Shown piece after piece: positions 28,501 to 41,800 of a stretch of DNA of 64,000 nucleotides. The stretch spans positions 47,331,314-47,395,313 of the forward strand of contig CM019217.1 in NCBI GenBank assembly GCA_009741485.1. The letters run 5' to 3'. The stretch's first letter is position 1. The number at the start of each line of letters is the position of its first letter. Both the position numbers and the translations under genes were made by a program. Source of the DNA: Malurus cyaneus samueli. Its lineage: Eukaryota > Chordata > Aves > Passeriformes > Maluridae. The notes under the pieces were generated by a model, which was not told the DNA's origin, did no database searches, and was given only the letters and a program-made list of their open reading frames with translations.

Positions 28501-31481
28501 TCACTTTTAAAAAAAAATTTTGAATAAACGAAGACCCTGTAATGATGCAAACCTACAGTTACTGTGCTTATGAAGTGCAACTACTTACATCTGTGAAGTT
28601 ACTTATATAAAATATGATCTGATTGAGTTTCAAGCTGCAGCTTCTGCTGTGAAAGAATGCAGATGACTAAATTAACACTAAATAGCAGGGGTTTCGATCA
28701 GGAAATTGGAAATATTGGGCAGTACAAAACAGGACTGATCTTTACCAGTGCTTTTAGAATTACTGCAGTAGAGACAGCCAGCTGGTTTTCCTCCCTTCCA
28801 CCTGCTACACTACAAAAACAAGCACTTATATGTAAACAGGGATAGAAAAGAACACTGTTGATAGAACTGTTCCAGCCTGAGACTGAAGAGAAAGGGGTTA
28901 CCCTAACAAGACTAGGAAGTGGAGATACAGTGTAAGAGAAAGGACAACACCACAAAGAGAACTGGTGCAATTGCATAATAGAGAAAGGGATCAAATTGTG
29001 AAAAAATCAGAGTCTGACCAAACCATTCTTAAATACATACCCCAAACACTGTAAAAAGTATTGTGAATACGCAGGGGTCGGATTCCTGCTCTCTCTCATA
29101 TTCAATATGTAAATTGGGAAAAACTTCAGGATAAGTAGTCAGCTTTAGAGTAATGCAAGGTCAAGAGAGGTCCTGGGGAGAGGAGAGCAGAGCTGCCCTA
29201 TTTTGAGCAACCAACTCTATCTGCAGCATTGTGTCACAGGACAGGCTCTGCATGAGCCTCAGCTCCAGCTACTTGCTTGGCTTGTGAGCCTCTGGAGAAA
29301 ACCAGCTGCAAATGGACATGCTTCTAGTCGCAAACACGTACAGAGATCAGGGAAATGTCACCAGAAACACAATGTAAAGTCCTGCATTTATATAGCTACT
29401 GAACACTCCATATGGCCTGTATTCCTAGGGACTGGATTCTCATAGCTTTTACTTCAGTTTTATAACTTTGAGGTAACAACACACATGGAGGTCACTGTCT
29501 TAATTTGATGGTTTTCTGTTACCAACAGAAAATAAATAAATAACAGCAGAGCAAACCAGAAGACTGACCTGAGTAAAAAAAAAAACCCTCCTGCATCCTA
29601 GGCTGGTTCCCTAACTACTCTCACCCGCAATTTAATGCTTATGTATATTCTAATGAGTAATGAGGCAGGCTGTTTAACGTACCCAAAATTACTCTCTGTG
29701 TCACCAGAATGTCTGTGCTCTTGGACACGATAGCTCCTGAGAAGGGGGGCCAAATGTCCATGAGGTCTGATGGCAAGGTGGTCAGCTTGTTGCTGGATAT
29801 ATCCAGGTAGGTGAGGTTTCTCAGGTAGCGGCCAGCATCGGCAGGAATGCTGGTCACTTTGTTGTTGTGCAGATCCAGAGTCCGTAAGTTGGGCATCTCT
29901 GCCAGGGATTCCCAAGGGAAAGTTGAGAGAAGATTACCATCCAGCCTTAGCTCATGCAGTTGTTTCAAGTTATAGAAACTGCTGATATCAATGTTGGCTA
30001 CACAGTTGTAAGTTACCCACAGGTATTTGAGATCCACCAGGTAGTAAAAGGCTTCTGTCGGAATCCTTCGTATGACAGTTTTCTCTATACGAAGTTTTAC
30101 AGTATCTACAGGAACATTCACAGGGATCTCATACATGTCAGGATCATTGCAGAGTACAGACCTAGCATCAGGAGGAAAAAAGGGAGAGATATATTTCCAT
30201 TTATTTATCAGGAATTTGAATTTCAGATTTAAATGCAAATACTGTAACTTTCTGCAATACTGCTACCAGAACAAGGAACATGGAAATCAAGAACAGTCCT
30301 CTGCACAAACTCCACAAACATGGAGTCTCTAAAGACAAAAATAATACAAACCAGCTGATCCTTTCTGAAATCTAGATTTGCCTGATTCTAAAGCATGTGA
30401 GCAACTATCCTCTACCTACCCCACTCTACTGACAACTGAAAGACAGAATCCATTGTACAAGGAATATATGCATATGTCTCAAGTGGGAACTGCATGCCCC
30501 CTTGTTAAAAGTATTAAAACTCAAAATTATGACCACTAATCTCTAATTTTTCTGTATGATGACAATTCAAATTATTTTCTATACTTACCTTCTGGAATAG
30601 AATGAAAATTCAAAATATACCAAAGAAAATTCAGTAAAGAAAAGCTTTTTAGCCCTCTTTTTGATGTCTATGTACAAATTACTTGCTTTGTAGAGAATGA
30701 CAAGAACTTTCTGCTCATAATGATTTCAGTGAAATGGGATTTCTCTGCATTTTTAGTAATTTGATTTCAGAAATCAATTTATTTGGGCTATATTGTTTGC
30801 ACATACTAGCTTGAAGATTCTCCTGCCATCAATAAGTCTATCCTAATTTTCTCTCCATTTTCTCTAGATTATTCCTCTATTTTACTTTTTCCTCATGCAG
30901 CTTTATAGCAGATAGGCTGTGACAACAAATAGCAATGACAAAGAGTATGTCCTAAAATGGATATGACAATACCAGGTCACCACACTTCAAATTAACCTCC
31001 TTACTGTCAAAAATCATATGATTTACTGCAGATTAAAAAAGAAATTCTGTATTTATTTAAACCAGAATTACCTCACAGTAGTTAACTAGTTAGCAGAAAT
31101 AGAAAGGACATTACAATAATAAGAAAGTCACAGAGCAGAAAGAAATTGCCTCCTGCAAAATGAAGATTTAGAGTAGCTATTTGCTAAGTACAAAGCCATA
31201 ATCACCATCTGCTCCTTCTCAGGAATGCTGCTAGCCACTAATGTAAAATATGCTTTCATTGCAATTATGCTAGAACTAATTTGCAATTTATGAGAACGTT
31301 ATCTTCAATTTCTTCAACCCTTTTCCTTATAGATTGCCCCAAATAACAAATAATAAAATATATACCTTGATCCAGTGCCATCACTCCTGCCATGGTAAAC
31401 ACAAGTGCATTGTGAAGGACAAAACCCATAAACTTCTTCAAAAAAACTTATTAGGAGGTAGAAGTAAATAAACAGATACAT
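19544..31481 (-). CDS. LRIT3: LRIT3, leucine-rich repeat, Ig-like and transmembrane domain protein 3 (complete CDS)
   Basis: Coding exons on the minus strand: 31366-31481, 29683-30161, 21608-21913, 19544-20601; phases 2, 1, 1; total 1959 nt, 652 aa. Residues 1-20 are a signal peptide, followed by the LRRNT cysteines CPSQCTC (21-27). Leucine-rich repeats run from about 55 to 180. The LRRCT begins DNPWFCDC (202-209). A C2-type Ig domain has C277, W289, the DAGEYRC motif and C330. A Thr/Ser-rich linker (about 350-400) and a fibronectin III domain (about 456-541) precede a transmembrane helix near 552-576 and a cytoplasmic tail ending SEYLC. In mammals LRIT3 is a synaptic protein needed to localise TRPM1 in ON-bipolar dendrites, and loss causes congenital stationary night blindness. 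Length is close to human (679 aa). The linker is the most diverged part against remembered human sequence. The start is the only ATG giving a signal peptide in frame with the LRRNT. Confidence 0.96.
20602..21607 (-). other. LRIT3: LRIT3 intron 3
   Basis: A phase-1 intron between the Ig-domain exon (donor ACAG|GTATAAC) and the large last exon (acceptor CCCGTAG|TA). The acceptor has a short pyrimidine tract, but the joined codon (Val301) restores the conserved TVIQE stretch. I see nothing else in it. Confidence 0.9.
23789..23990 (-). mobile_element. CR1 LINE fragment (3' end)
   Basis: On the plus strand the segment begins AGAATCATGGAGTGGTT and continues with the CR1 3' tail pattern: AAAAGACCTTTAAGACCATC, AAACCACGTACTGGAGTGCC, then TTTTCCTAATAT. 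That order is the reverse complement of a CR1 3' end, so the element points leftward. It is a 5'-truncated, diverged copy of about 200 bases with no coding capacity, inside LRIT3 intron 2. Confidence 0.75.
26816..27020. repeat. A/C-rich low-complexity block
   Basis: About 200 bases made almost wholly of A and C on the plus strand, in irregular CAAAA, CCAAA and AAAAACA units, with very few G or T. It sits in LRIT3 intron 2 just left of a CR1 copy. The hydrophobic open frame on the other strand (26528-27001) is a by-product of the T/G composition there. Confidence 0.8.
27145..27380 (+). mobile_element. CR1 LINE fragment (3' end)
   Basis: The segment GGACAAGAGGTAATC, GATATTAGGAGAAACTTTCT, GCACTGGAGAGG and CTTTAAGAACAG follows the order of the CR1 3' terminal region in sense orientation and ends near CCTCTGTGATCC, a relic of the terminal repeat. 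It is diverged, 5'-truncated and non-coding. The right end is approximate. Confidence 0.65.
30162..31365 (-). other. LRIT3: LRIT3 intron 1
   Basis: A phase-2 intron from donor GGATCAAG|GTATAT to acceptor CCTGATGCTAG|GTCTG. It separates the signal peptide/LRRNT exon from the leucine-rich repeat exon, and the joined codon is Arg39. Nothing else is recognised in it. Confidence 0.9.
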
Positions 31482-32869
31482 GGCTTCCTCCCAGAACTGA
31501 CATGAAAAAATGCAAAAGCTTTATTCCTAGGCACTCATGTGCAGTGTGCTACCAGTGTGAATGTAGCCATCCATTTAGTAACAGCAGATTACAGCAGATT
31601 AGCCGAGATCTGGAGTTGCTTAACCTTCAAATGTATCCTGAATGGCATCAGTTAAACCAGCTCATTCTTCACTCTGCTTCAAATCACATCCAACCGTGTT
31701 CCAAGGCTGTTCTAATATGCAGCTTGTAGAGTTAGCATGCAAGAAAATACCTCTTTTCTTCTTATAAGAGCAAGTGCATTAGTTACTGTCTAAAACGTGT
31801 TCCAAGGCTCCTGGAGGAAATCTAGTACACTGTGAGGATATTGCATGGCATTTTCTTTAATATTGAAAATGACAAAGTAATAGAAAGCCTAGATTCCAGA
31901 GCTTTTAAAAAATCCTGTAAAAACAGGACTTTGCCAAAAATACACATATACTTTAAATAAGTTAAACACTGCAAAGCCAAATGGTAGATAATTGAATACA
32001 TACATAATAATTGAAGCTAGATCTATATAAAGTCATTTTTTTTCATTCTGAATAAATCCATTGCTCATACTGCCAAAGGTATTTCTTGAAAATTAAACAT
32101 CAGACCTCTATAAACATAAGATTGACTTAGAAGTGATGAGAAAGTACCAAAAATATTTACTCAGTTTTACGTGCTTCCCAAGTGTGGCGCTTTAGGGTAC
32201 ATTTTGTCACATTTTCAGGATTTGCTGTGCAGTCTCAAACACTAGAAACCTGGCACTTACAAAACAAAAGCTGTCTTTTCTACAAATTATTTTGGTCTCT
32301 GAGTCAAAATTTTTAAAATATTTTAAATATGCTGAAATTTCTTCAAAATCCTGAAACCTAGTAAAATATTCTATAGGTTTAGGGTAGACATTTTGGCATC
32401 CTGACATATTCACAGAAACAGAACTTTGCAAAGCATATCAACATGGACACTTGGTATGGAAATATATACAGCCATAGGGAGTATCCAGAATATTTCAAAT
32501 CTGAAAATTTTCAAGGGAAGTTAGTGGAAAGTACTTTATGAAAGAAACTAATATGTATGAAATACCTAGGGTCACTGAACCTAAGCACTTCGCACTTCAG
32601 TCTCTCCTGGCCCCTCTGTCACCTTGTCTAACCCTGTAAGAGTCACAGTGGCCATTTTGCCATTGTTTTTTGTTTGGGACAGACATATTAGGCCAATAAA
32701 CCTCACTCTCAAAAACTAAAGTCTTGGTAGGTTTTGTCTCCTTAACTTCTCTAAAAAGATTACTGTGACTAACACAAAACAGCTGGTGGGGAAAGTTTAT
32801 TATTCAAAAAGATTAATTGTCCAAAAGATTAATTAACTTGAACCCAGATTTCACTCCTTTCCATGTAAC
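31482..32869. other. LRIT3-RRH gap: LRIT3 upstream region and RRH 3' UTR
   Basis: A 1.4 kb gap between two genes on the same strand. A minus-strand AATAAA at 32796-32801, about 70 bases after the RRH stop, is the best poly(A) signal for RRH. The rest should hold the LRIT3 5' UTR and promoter, which I cannot place. It is AT-rich with no CpG island. Confidence 0.55.
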
Positions 32870-35800
32870 TTATGCAGGCAAATGACTGGAGTTCTGTGAT
32901 GTCAATGCACTTTGAGACACGCTCATGGGCAAGGCATTGTTTATGGTTATCTCTTGTCTTGTCTGACATCGCACCATTGCCATGATTGCCCTCCGAAACC
33001 TGCAAAGGGCAAGAAAGGGAAAACAGAGAGATCATTAGCTGGAGAAACAAACAGAAATTGGCTAGGATGGCCTTAACTATTACCTAACTATTAATAGCTT
33101 TCAATTTTAGTAGAAAACGTACATGATTAAAAAATTATGCATTTGGAATTCAAAGGGGTCTTTTTCACTTCCATGTACAAAAATGTACAGCTAATTTCAT
33201 TTCTTCAACAGGGATCAGAGAAGCTTTTGTTTATCCCAAGAGAGGGTACAGCCACAACAAACATGAACTTACAGAAGGGGAAAAAAAACAGATGTTTTTC
33301 CATTGACTCAGCAGGATCAGGTATGCTCACCTAGACAGAGACTACAGGCTCTGCTTGAAGGTTGGTAGCAGAGACAGGAATAATGCCTCTTTGCAAAACC
33401 CAATCCCCAGTCAGAGGCACTGCCTTGATTAGAGCATTTGTTATGGTTGCTCAAATCAGAACAGGCTTAACCTATTTACTTTAATGAAAAGGGTCAATCC
33501 ATCCTAATTAGCCAGAATAAGGCACATCCCAAATCAAACAAGAAAATCTACACAAGTTACACGTCACTAAGCCACACACTTTGGCCACAGTCATTAAAAG
33601 CAGTCTACTACTGATACAACCCAAATTCCATCATGAATTCCCTTGAGAAAACACAAGTGGACTTTCAAATGCTATGTCAATGTGTTCTCAAAAATATGTA
33701 TCAATTCCGTATGTTCTGATGATTATCAAAACAATTTATTTTAAGGTTTCATGTCCAAAAGGTCATCTTGGGTAAATTAACAGTGGGGTACCCTCTGCTT
33801 TTCACTAATCAGCTTGCCATATTTTAGAGATGATCCTTCTATACTCAGATGATAGGCTAAAATCATGAAATAGACTGGTACTAAATTAAGAACACTTACT
33901 TTTTGTTTGCAATGACATAAATGCAAGGATTGTAGAAAGTGGAAGATTTTGCGAATAGAGGGGCTATGATGGCCATGGCAGGAGAAATTTTTTTTGGGTC
34001 TCCAAAGGAAGACCACAAACACACAATAGAATATGGAGACCATGCCACCAAGAACATCACAATCATCACAACAGACATCTGTAAAACAAGAGGAACAGAC
34101 ACGTAATCATATCACCTCAAGATGAAGACCTCAAGACAAAACCTCCTAACAAAAGCACTTGCACCTAGGTGAAAATAGAGCTATCCTGAATGAAACAATA
34201 TATAAACAGGCACACCCGACACATTCTGACAGTGCACAGTGAAATCTCACTTTGGGGGTTTAATAGCATACCTCAATGCCATGTGTTTGGCATGCTGTCA
34301 TTTCATTACATACAATATTTCTTCAATGTCAGCACTACCAATGATGTTAACTCTGTCCATCAGGAGTTTAAATTACCAGAGAGGACTTCACACATTAATT
34401 ATGACCCCCATAATAAATCCCTCTGGGATGCTATTACAAACCATAAAAATGGACAGACACAAAAATCTAAGCCAAATATTAAATTAGGATGTAATAAAAA
34501 TGTTTTGTAAGGCTTCATTATGGTCCCATTAAATAAAAGGGGCTCTAGAGCACAACCAGTACACAAGCAGTGACTCTTATAGAAGATCCCTATTTAAATA
34601 CAAACACAATACCTGACACAATACCAAAATGTAAGGAAGAACCCTTCAGTTTAGAAGGTTGTTGCATAGAAAGCTTACAGGAGGCTAATTTGCAAAAAAC
34701 AAGTAGCCCAGTTCTAAAGGAGGATATTGCTTAACTCCAAAGCATCAATCTTTTTTATTATAATTTAGTGTGTTCACCTCCAAAATAGGACAAATGCATT
34801 TGCTTCATAAACATGAGTCTAAATTTTTCACTGAATCCTCAGTTTCAAATATTCTGAAAGTTCTTCATAAAAGTGAAACTCTCTTTTGGTAAAAATACCA
34901 TTCTTTGGAACTTAGCAATGAGAAAGTTTCCCAAGGAATGCTAAGTTTGCACTGTTAAGTAGCTCAAAAACATAGGTACATACTCTTCTGTCACATTCTC
35001 TCTCACTTTTTCATCATGCCCAACCATAAATCACATCTTTACACAAAATCAAAGGAGCTAGTGAAGTTCAAGATTTCTCAAGGACTTTTATACATTAAAA
35101 GAATGTCAACCTTCCAGGTAGGATATATCATTTCATGCCATAACTCACATTTGCTACTGCTTACATAAGAGATAAGCTCAACAGTCTGAAAAGAACAAGG
35201 GATTGGAATCACACAGCTTGGAAGCTGAAAATGCACTTTCATTCCTAGGCCATGAGCTCAAATCAGAGTTGAGCAATCCATTTCAGACCAGACACATCTG
35301 TGAACCAAGCAGAAAGCCTAAGGACCCTGCAAACCCAGAGTAAAAGTTCTCCTAGAGGTACATTTCTAGATAATGACACAGGAGAGAGGCAAGGAAAATT
35401 CAGTGTTCCCAGCCTTCAAAGTTGCTATTCATCTGGAAAGACTATTAGACCAAAAATAAAGAATCTAGTGTGATAAGCCAAGCCAAGAGTTTTCACCAAG
35501 GCTCAAAACCAGCTAATATTTAGTATGAAAGAAAGAGAGGAATCTAGGGAACCAAAATGCTTAAAAGGCTGCACCATTCCTTCGCCGTTAGGATTTTGAT
35601 ACAAAAGAACCAAAATGCTTGAAACAAAACATGCACTCATTTACCTTACCTTTGTCACATCTACTTGGTCAGACCAATCTATGTTAATGCTCTCCAGGCA
35701 GTTACTGCTGGCATAGTGTTTCATTGTCCGGGAAACATTGTAATAACAGTAAAACATGACTGTTAAGGGTACAACAAAATTAACAGCAATTACACTCATT

Positions 35801-38800
35801 GTGTAGGAAATAAAGGACCTGATAAGACAGAAAAAGAAAACAGAGTAACTTACAAATAGCCATCCAGGGAAAGTTACCAAATAATTTGGTGTTTTGATTT
35901 GATTATGAATTTTATAACAAGCTCTAAAATAATAAGGATATTTTTTTAGGTTAATTTTTTTTTATTAGAAATTTCAAGTATTGAGTTGACATGGCTCAGC
36001 TCCTGCAAGTTTTTTTCCTAGGCTTGCTCTATGTTATTTCCACCGTTTTAATTTTTTTTTATTTAATTACGCTTCAAACTTCAGAAAGAAGTTATGCTCA
36101 TATAGCGGTGAATTAAACAATCTTAGACTTCAGCGAGACAGCAAAGTTAAAAGAAAGGGCGAGGGTGACTCTTACGCATCATTTTTCCTCCAATTGACGG
36201 TGCACGTGGCTCCAGTGGGATCGGGAGCGTAGCTGGCCCAGCCCGCAGTGGGCATGGAAGCCCAGAAGATGGCATTGATCCAGGCAGCGAGGATGAGAGT
36301 GGCATAGCTGCGGGCTGTCATTCTCCTTCCTGCAGCCAAGCACAGACAATCACACACAGCTCTCATCTGCTGCTTCTTCCCAGTGTCGAACCAGAGGGAC
36401 AAGTGGCTTCCAGCAAGCACATAATGGGTTAATAAAGACCCTTTCCATGGGGGAAGCACTCCCAAACACTGGAGCATGTGTGCTTCACACTGCTGACTGA
36501 CACCTCGGTCCCTGGCAAAGCCACCTGAACACCATCACCCATCCCAGCTCTCAGCATTCAGGCAATACCTGATCCCAACCCCACGCCAAAAGCTCATTAC
36601 ACAACAGTGCATCCAAGTACATCCTTGGAAGATTGCAGGGCAGGAATTAACTGTTACAACACAGCTGGAACACAGGAGAGAAAAACACCCAGGGTGGCGT
36701 TAAAACAACCCAGGCACACACCTGCTTTACAGAGGTCAAAACTTCACACTGCCAGAGGCTTTTTGTGTGCTTTTCTGTGTGGATGTGGCCCTCTAAAGAC
36801 TGAAAATGGTCATGAAAACACAACTGATAAACAGAGTAACAGCCTAAAGGTGAATTTTTCACTTAATGAACAGTATGCCAACTAGATATCCAACTTAACC
36901 AAGTACTGTAGGTTCAAGTTACACTCAGCACTGTAATTATGGAATCATTAATGAGAAAACAATATAATCAAATCAGAATTTTATTGCTCCCAACAGTGAC
37001 TGATTTTTGACTGTAAGTACAGTACCTATATCAGGCCTGCAGATGGTCAGGTAACGGTCAACTGCAACAACAGTGAGCAAACCAATACTCGCCATCCCAA
37101 AAAAGATATTTAAAGCAGCATAGATCTGAAATCAAAACAAGAAGATCCTTTCTGAGAAATCTTTCAAAGGTACAAGCACAAATCTGTGTACTGAATCAAC
37201 ATACATTAATCAGCACTCCATAGGCAAGATCTTGAAGGCACTAATTCAATGCAGGCAATTTGAAGCCAGCTCATTAGAAATCCTAAAGTCAGCAGTCTCA
37301 TAATCAAAGAAACACTGTCTTTCAATAAGTAAATTTTGAGATTCAGAGTTTGGAGAGGTTTATTTCATGCTTTCAATATATGTTAAGGAAACTTGAAGAG
37401 CATTTGGCCCATCAGAAAGAGATACAGCTTTAGCAAATATGAGTTCTTAATTACCACTCTTTCATCTGTTGTTTAACTACACTTTGCACAGAGTGGCACA
37501 TGCTGCAAGCCCAGCATGCCCCAAATGCATTTGCCCCATCATCCCATGGGAAGCCTGACCAAGAAGCATGACTGGGAGAGCTGTGTTACCACTGGCACAT
37601 GGCACCAGCAATTACAATAGAGTCACACAGCATTCAGCCATCTCCTATCACAGGATTCATTTGGTTTAGGTTGACATGAGCTGTGCTTCAAGTGGTCTTA
37701 ACTCTCAAAGCCTTGGTGAGATCTCACATCAACCCACACACACTCCAAGTCAATCCAGATCCAAAGATGTTAAAAGAGAGGCTTCCTGTCAAACAGTGAC
37801 TGAATTTCGAGCTTGAAGCAACTGTCTACTGAGGCAGATTGTGATATAAAAATGTCCAAAATGTTTCCCTTGTAACACATTTTCAGTATATGCCTTCACA
37901 TTACTAGTCATACTCCTGGGCACTTAAGCCCACAGCCTATCAATAATGTGAATTAAAATGAGAACACACAGTGAGCAAAGGCCACCATCTCTCTGCTATG
38001 GAAGTGTATTTTTTTTTAGTCTATTCTTAAAGACAGACAGCTATTAAAATTAGGCTGAATCTTTAATGGAGACCAAGAGCCTTAGAAGCCTTTATTTTGG
38101 ACATCCTAATAGTCCCATCCAAAAATGACACCCATTTTCCAAGCAGAATTCACCAAGATCTGTCAAACTCACCATCAAGACAGCAGCCACAATGAAAGTC
38201 TTTTAACTATCAGCAAAGTCATCAAATGAGCATGTGCTACTATAACCATCTTCATTCTGGGATTTGATTTTGTAAGCCTTCTTAAAGCTATTTTAAAATA
38301 GTCTAGTTGATAGATACAAGGTTTTGATGTTTTCAGTATAAAAAAAGTTTAAAGTGAAATTCACATGAAATTCACATGTCTCCAGAATTTGCTTACATCA
38401 CAGAACACTGGCTTCACAGCTTGATTCAAATTCTGCATCTCCACCTTATCTCTTAAAATAACTAATATCAGGTAGAGTCACTACTTATTTCTCAGTTTGC
38501 TTATAAGTGCTCAAATCTTTCTCTGCAACTGAATTGCAATACCTGGCATCCAGTATATCCAAATTTCCAGCTTCCATGCAGGTCTGAGGCAGCAGACATG
38601 GGGTAACCAATGCCACTGACACCAATGTCAGTAAAAGCCAAGTTGATAATAATTGCATTGGTTGCTGTCCGAAGCTCTTTGTACTTAACAAAGATGCCTA
38701 AGACAACAATGTTACTGAACAAGCTTATCACTCCTGTAAAAACAGAAAAAGGAAAACTTTACAGAAGATACACACCAGCACTACACATGCACAAGACAAT

Positions 38801-41800
38801 GCAGCCAACTGTGATACATAAGTCCCAAACAAGCTTTATTTTCAGTCAAGTGTAATTTTGCAAAGAGGATAGACACCTGAAAAGGAGAAAAAGGCTTTTC
38901 CAATTAGGCAGCCTTCCCTTGGATTCAGTAAGCACAAATAGTGGAGAATTTGTCACACCTGAGACTTTTGATGCAATGACAACAAGCACAGCAGAAATTC
39001 AAATGCATCTAGGATTACACTTCAAACACTCTGGCCACCTAGAGCAGTGCTGACCTCTCTGATAAAGAATGCAGGCTGGTGATGTGAAAAAAAAAAAAGG
39101 TGTTGTGAAAAAAGTTCATGCAGCTGATCTAACAAAGGCCCCTGCCAACACCTGAGGGTTTCCATTCTGGGCAGAGAGCTTCCACTGTGCTTTCAGACAA
39201 TAACCCTGGGCGAAAGGGATACACAAGCTTTGACTTTGGTATCACTATTTGAGCCAGACAAACTCCTCTCTCTGCTCATGAGGTCCCAAGCTTTGCCAGC
39301 ATCAGAGTTGGCTCATGTTGCTGCAAATTGTATTTTCTAAGTCTTGCCAAGCAGTCTGGATGATTTGCACAGCAGCATGGTTGTGCCTGCAGCAGAGCTT
39401 TCCCCTCCACCTGACAAACTCTAGGGCTGTGTCATTGCCATGGGAAAAGTCCAGCCCTGCACTTTACTTGCTCCTGCCTCACTTAAAATCTGTGTATTTT
39501 CAACCTTTTTTGGTCTGGCTTGACTTACGCTGCATCTGAAATTTATTCTTAGGCAACCCAAGAAATGGCCAGGACTCTTCTCAAAAGAAGAGTAACAAAC
39601 TGAAGCTAAAATTATCCTCTCTTCATATCCAACCCTTCTCAAATTTGCTTTAGACTCAAGGTACCCAGGACATTCTTCAGGACCCTGTGCATCAGGATGC
39701 TTTTTCTGATCCTGGTGTCCTCCATACCCTTATTATCTCCAGCTACTCCCCTTTCCTAGCCAAATCCTACTGCTCACTTGTGGAGTGAGTTTACGTGGCA
39801 TTCCCACGAAGCATCTTTTTATTGTTGTGCTTTTATTTTCTTCAGACTCCAGCCCATTGTATCCAGAGGTATCCAGAGCAAACTCTCACCCTCTATACTT
39901 TTATTAATACAAAGTATTAATAAAGTTAATAAGATTAAAGACTCTACCTTATACCTCAGCAGAGGCAAGACTCACAGCCCTTATCAATACAAGGGAGAAT
40001 CCAAACATGTTTAAGTAAAGACTGACATTAAAAAAATTACTTGCAAATAGTAAGAGGAATTTATAAGTTTTTCATAGATTTCCTAGTCTGGCACAGCTGC
40101 TACAGTATCACAGAACCAAATCCTAAACTTACAATTTTTTTGCATAGCCTGGGCACCTTAACTTACAAGTGCATAGTGGAATGTTATTTTGGTAAAAGTC
40201 TAACAACACACTGTCCATGGAAATGCCCCTCAGAATTTTTCATTCAGTTTGGTATTTTGTTTGTTTTGCTTTGTTTATATTTCAGAAGTTTCACCTATGA
40301 ATTGAAACATTACAGTTTTTGTCATCACAGATCTGAGGAATGATTCTATAAGGTGCGTGAGTGAATGACTGTCATATATCAAGCACAATCCTTTTATTTC
40401 AGTCACCCTGATACCTCTTTTATTATACCTGAAAATCATATAAGGATTTTCACTGCCACATTTTATGAAACATCTCCTACATTAAAGAAATCCTCTTATC
40501 AGATTCAGTAATTTTAAAATAAAAATCAGGCAAAATCATAGTTAACCCTCAGCTATCACTCATTTAACATCACCAAGGAAGTCTGTTCTCAGCTGCAGGT
40601 CTCCTGTTGGGGGTCCAACATCTTTTGGCCACACAGATGCCATCTGTTATCATTTTCATACATTGACACATTCCAGGAATGACACTGATCCTGTGTGCTC
40701 CTAAAACTAACTGAACCAAGGAGCTGAGGATCTGATCTGAAATGAACACCATCATAAGAAAAAAACACTTGCAGTGCCAGTTCTGTCAGATCTCCTGTTG
40801 ACAGATAGTGTGTCATCTCTTGGGAGAAAGGGAGGAAAAGAGAATTACAATTTTAATAAAATGGGCTTCTTATGAGGCATGTTTTAACAGATATTACAGC
40901 TATCAAGAATGAAATGAGAAACACAACAGGACAGTAAACTCATACCCTCAGGGTGAAGGAGAGATCCTTCTAGACACACTTAAAAAAATTTAATAATTCA
41001 GAGTCCAGTCTTAAAAGTCAGGTGGGGAGAGGGGAGGCAACAAAAAACAGGAAAGAAAAAGTGAAAACTGCTAAACCTATATTCATTAAAAATGTTACTA
41101 CTACCAAAATAAACTCATGATAGAGCAAAGTAAGAATGTTTTGAGGAACAACAGCCTCTTCTCCCACACAACAAGTGATAGGGTGAAAGGAAATGGCCTC
41201 AAGCTGCACCAGGGAAGAGTATTTTTGGATATTAGGAAAAATTTCTTCCCTGAAAGGGTTAGCTAGCATTGGAACAGACTGCCCAGAAAAGCAGGTGAGT
41301 TGCTATCCCTTGGAATGTGTAAATGTGGTGCTTAGGGACATGGTTTAGTGTTTAACATTGCAATGCTGGGTAGTAGCATCAAAATAAAAGAAATCAGGTA
41401 CCTGTATAACATGAAATTTACTTTTCTAGCTAGCATTTTAAAATTATGCCAGAGCATGTCATCACTACAATCAGGAAGATAGCCACAAGGCAGCATAGCT
41501 TGCTGCAGCCTGAGCATCCCTGTTGTCACAAAAATGAATGTACTGACCACTGCAGAGTGCAATGCTTCACAATTACTTCCTTCCCAGAAAACAAGAGAGA
41601 AACCTTAAACCTTTTAAAAAGCAGTGTAATGATGAACACTGTACCCAGACTTCCTTCTCATTCTTAGACATCTGCTTATTAGCAAGGCTTAAATTTTCCA
41701 GATGTGAAATTTGCTGTGGTAAGGCATTTGCAAAGCAATCAATCATACTTTCAAATATTTTATGGACTTCATTGTCAAAAACATTTCTCATTAAGAAAGT

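Larger units (their letters stand above)
21914..29682 (-). other. LRIT3: LRIT3 intron 2 (7.8 kb)
   Basis: A phase-1 intron between donor ATTTTGG|GTACGT and acceptor CTGCCTCAG|GTTTTCAG. It carries two CR1 fragments in opposite orientation (23789-23990 and 27145-27380) and an A/C-rich low-complexity block (26816-27020). No further exon is seen. Confidence 0.88.

Noticed and set aside
40570..40816. Overlapping minus-strand frames in RRH intron 1 that looked protein-like
   Set aside because: No consistent splice borders and no recognisable family; they lie in the middle of a confirmed intron.
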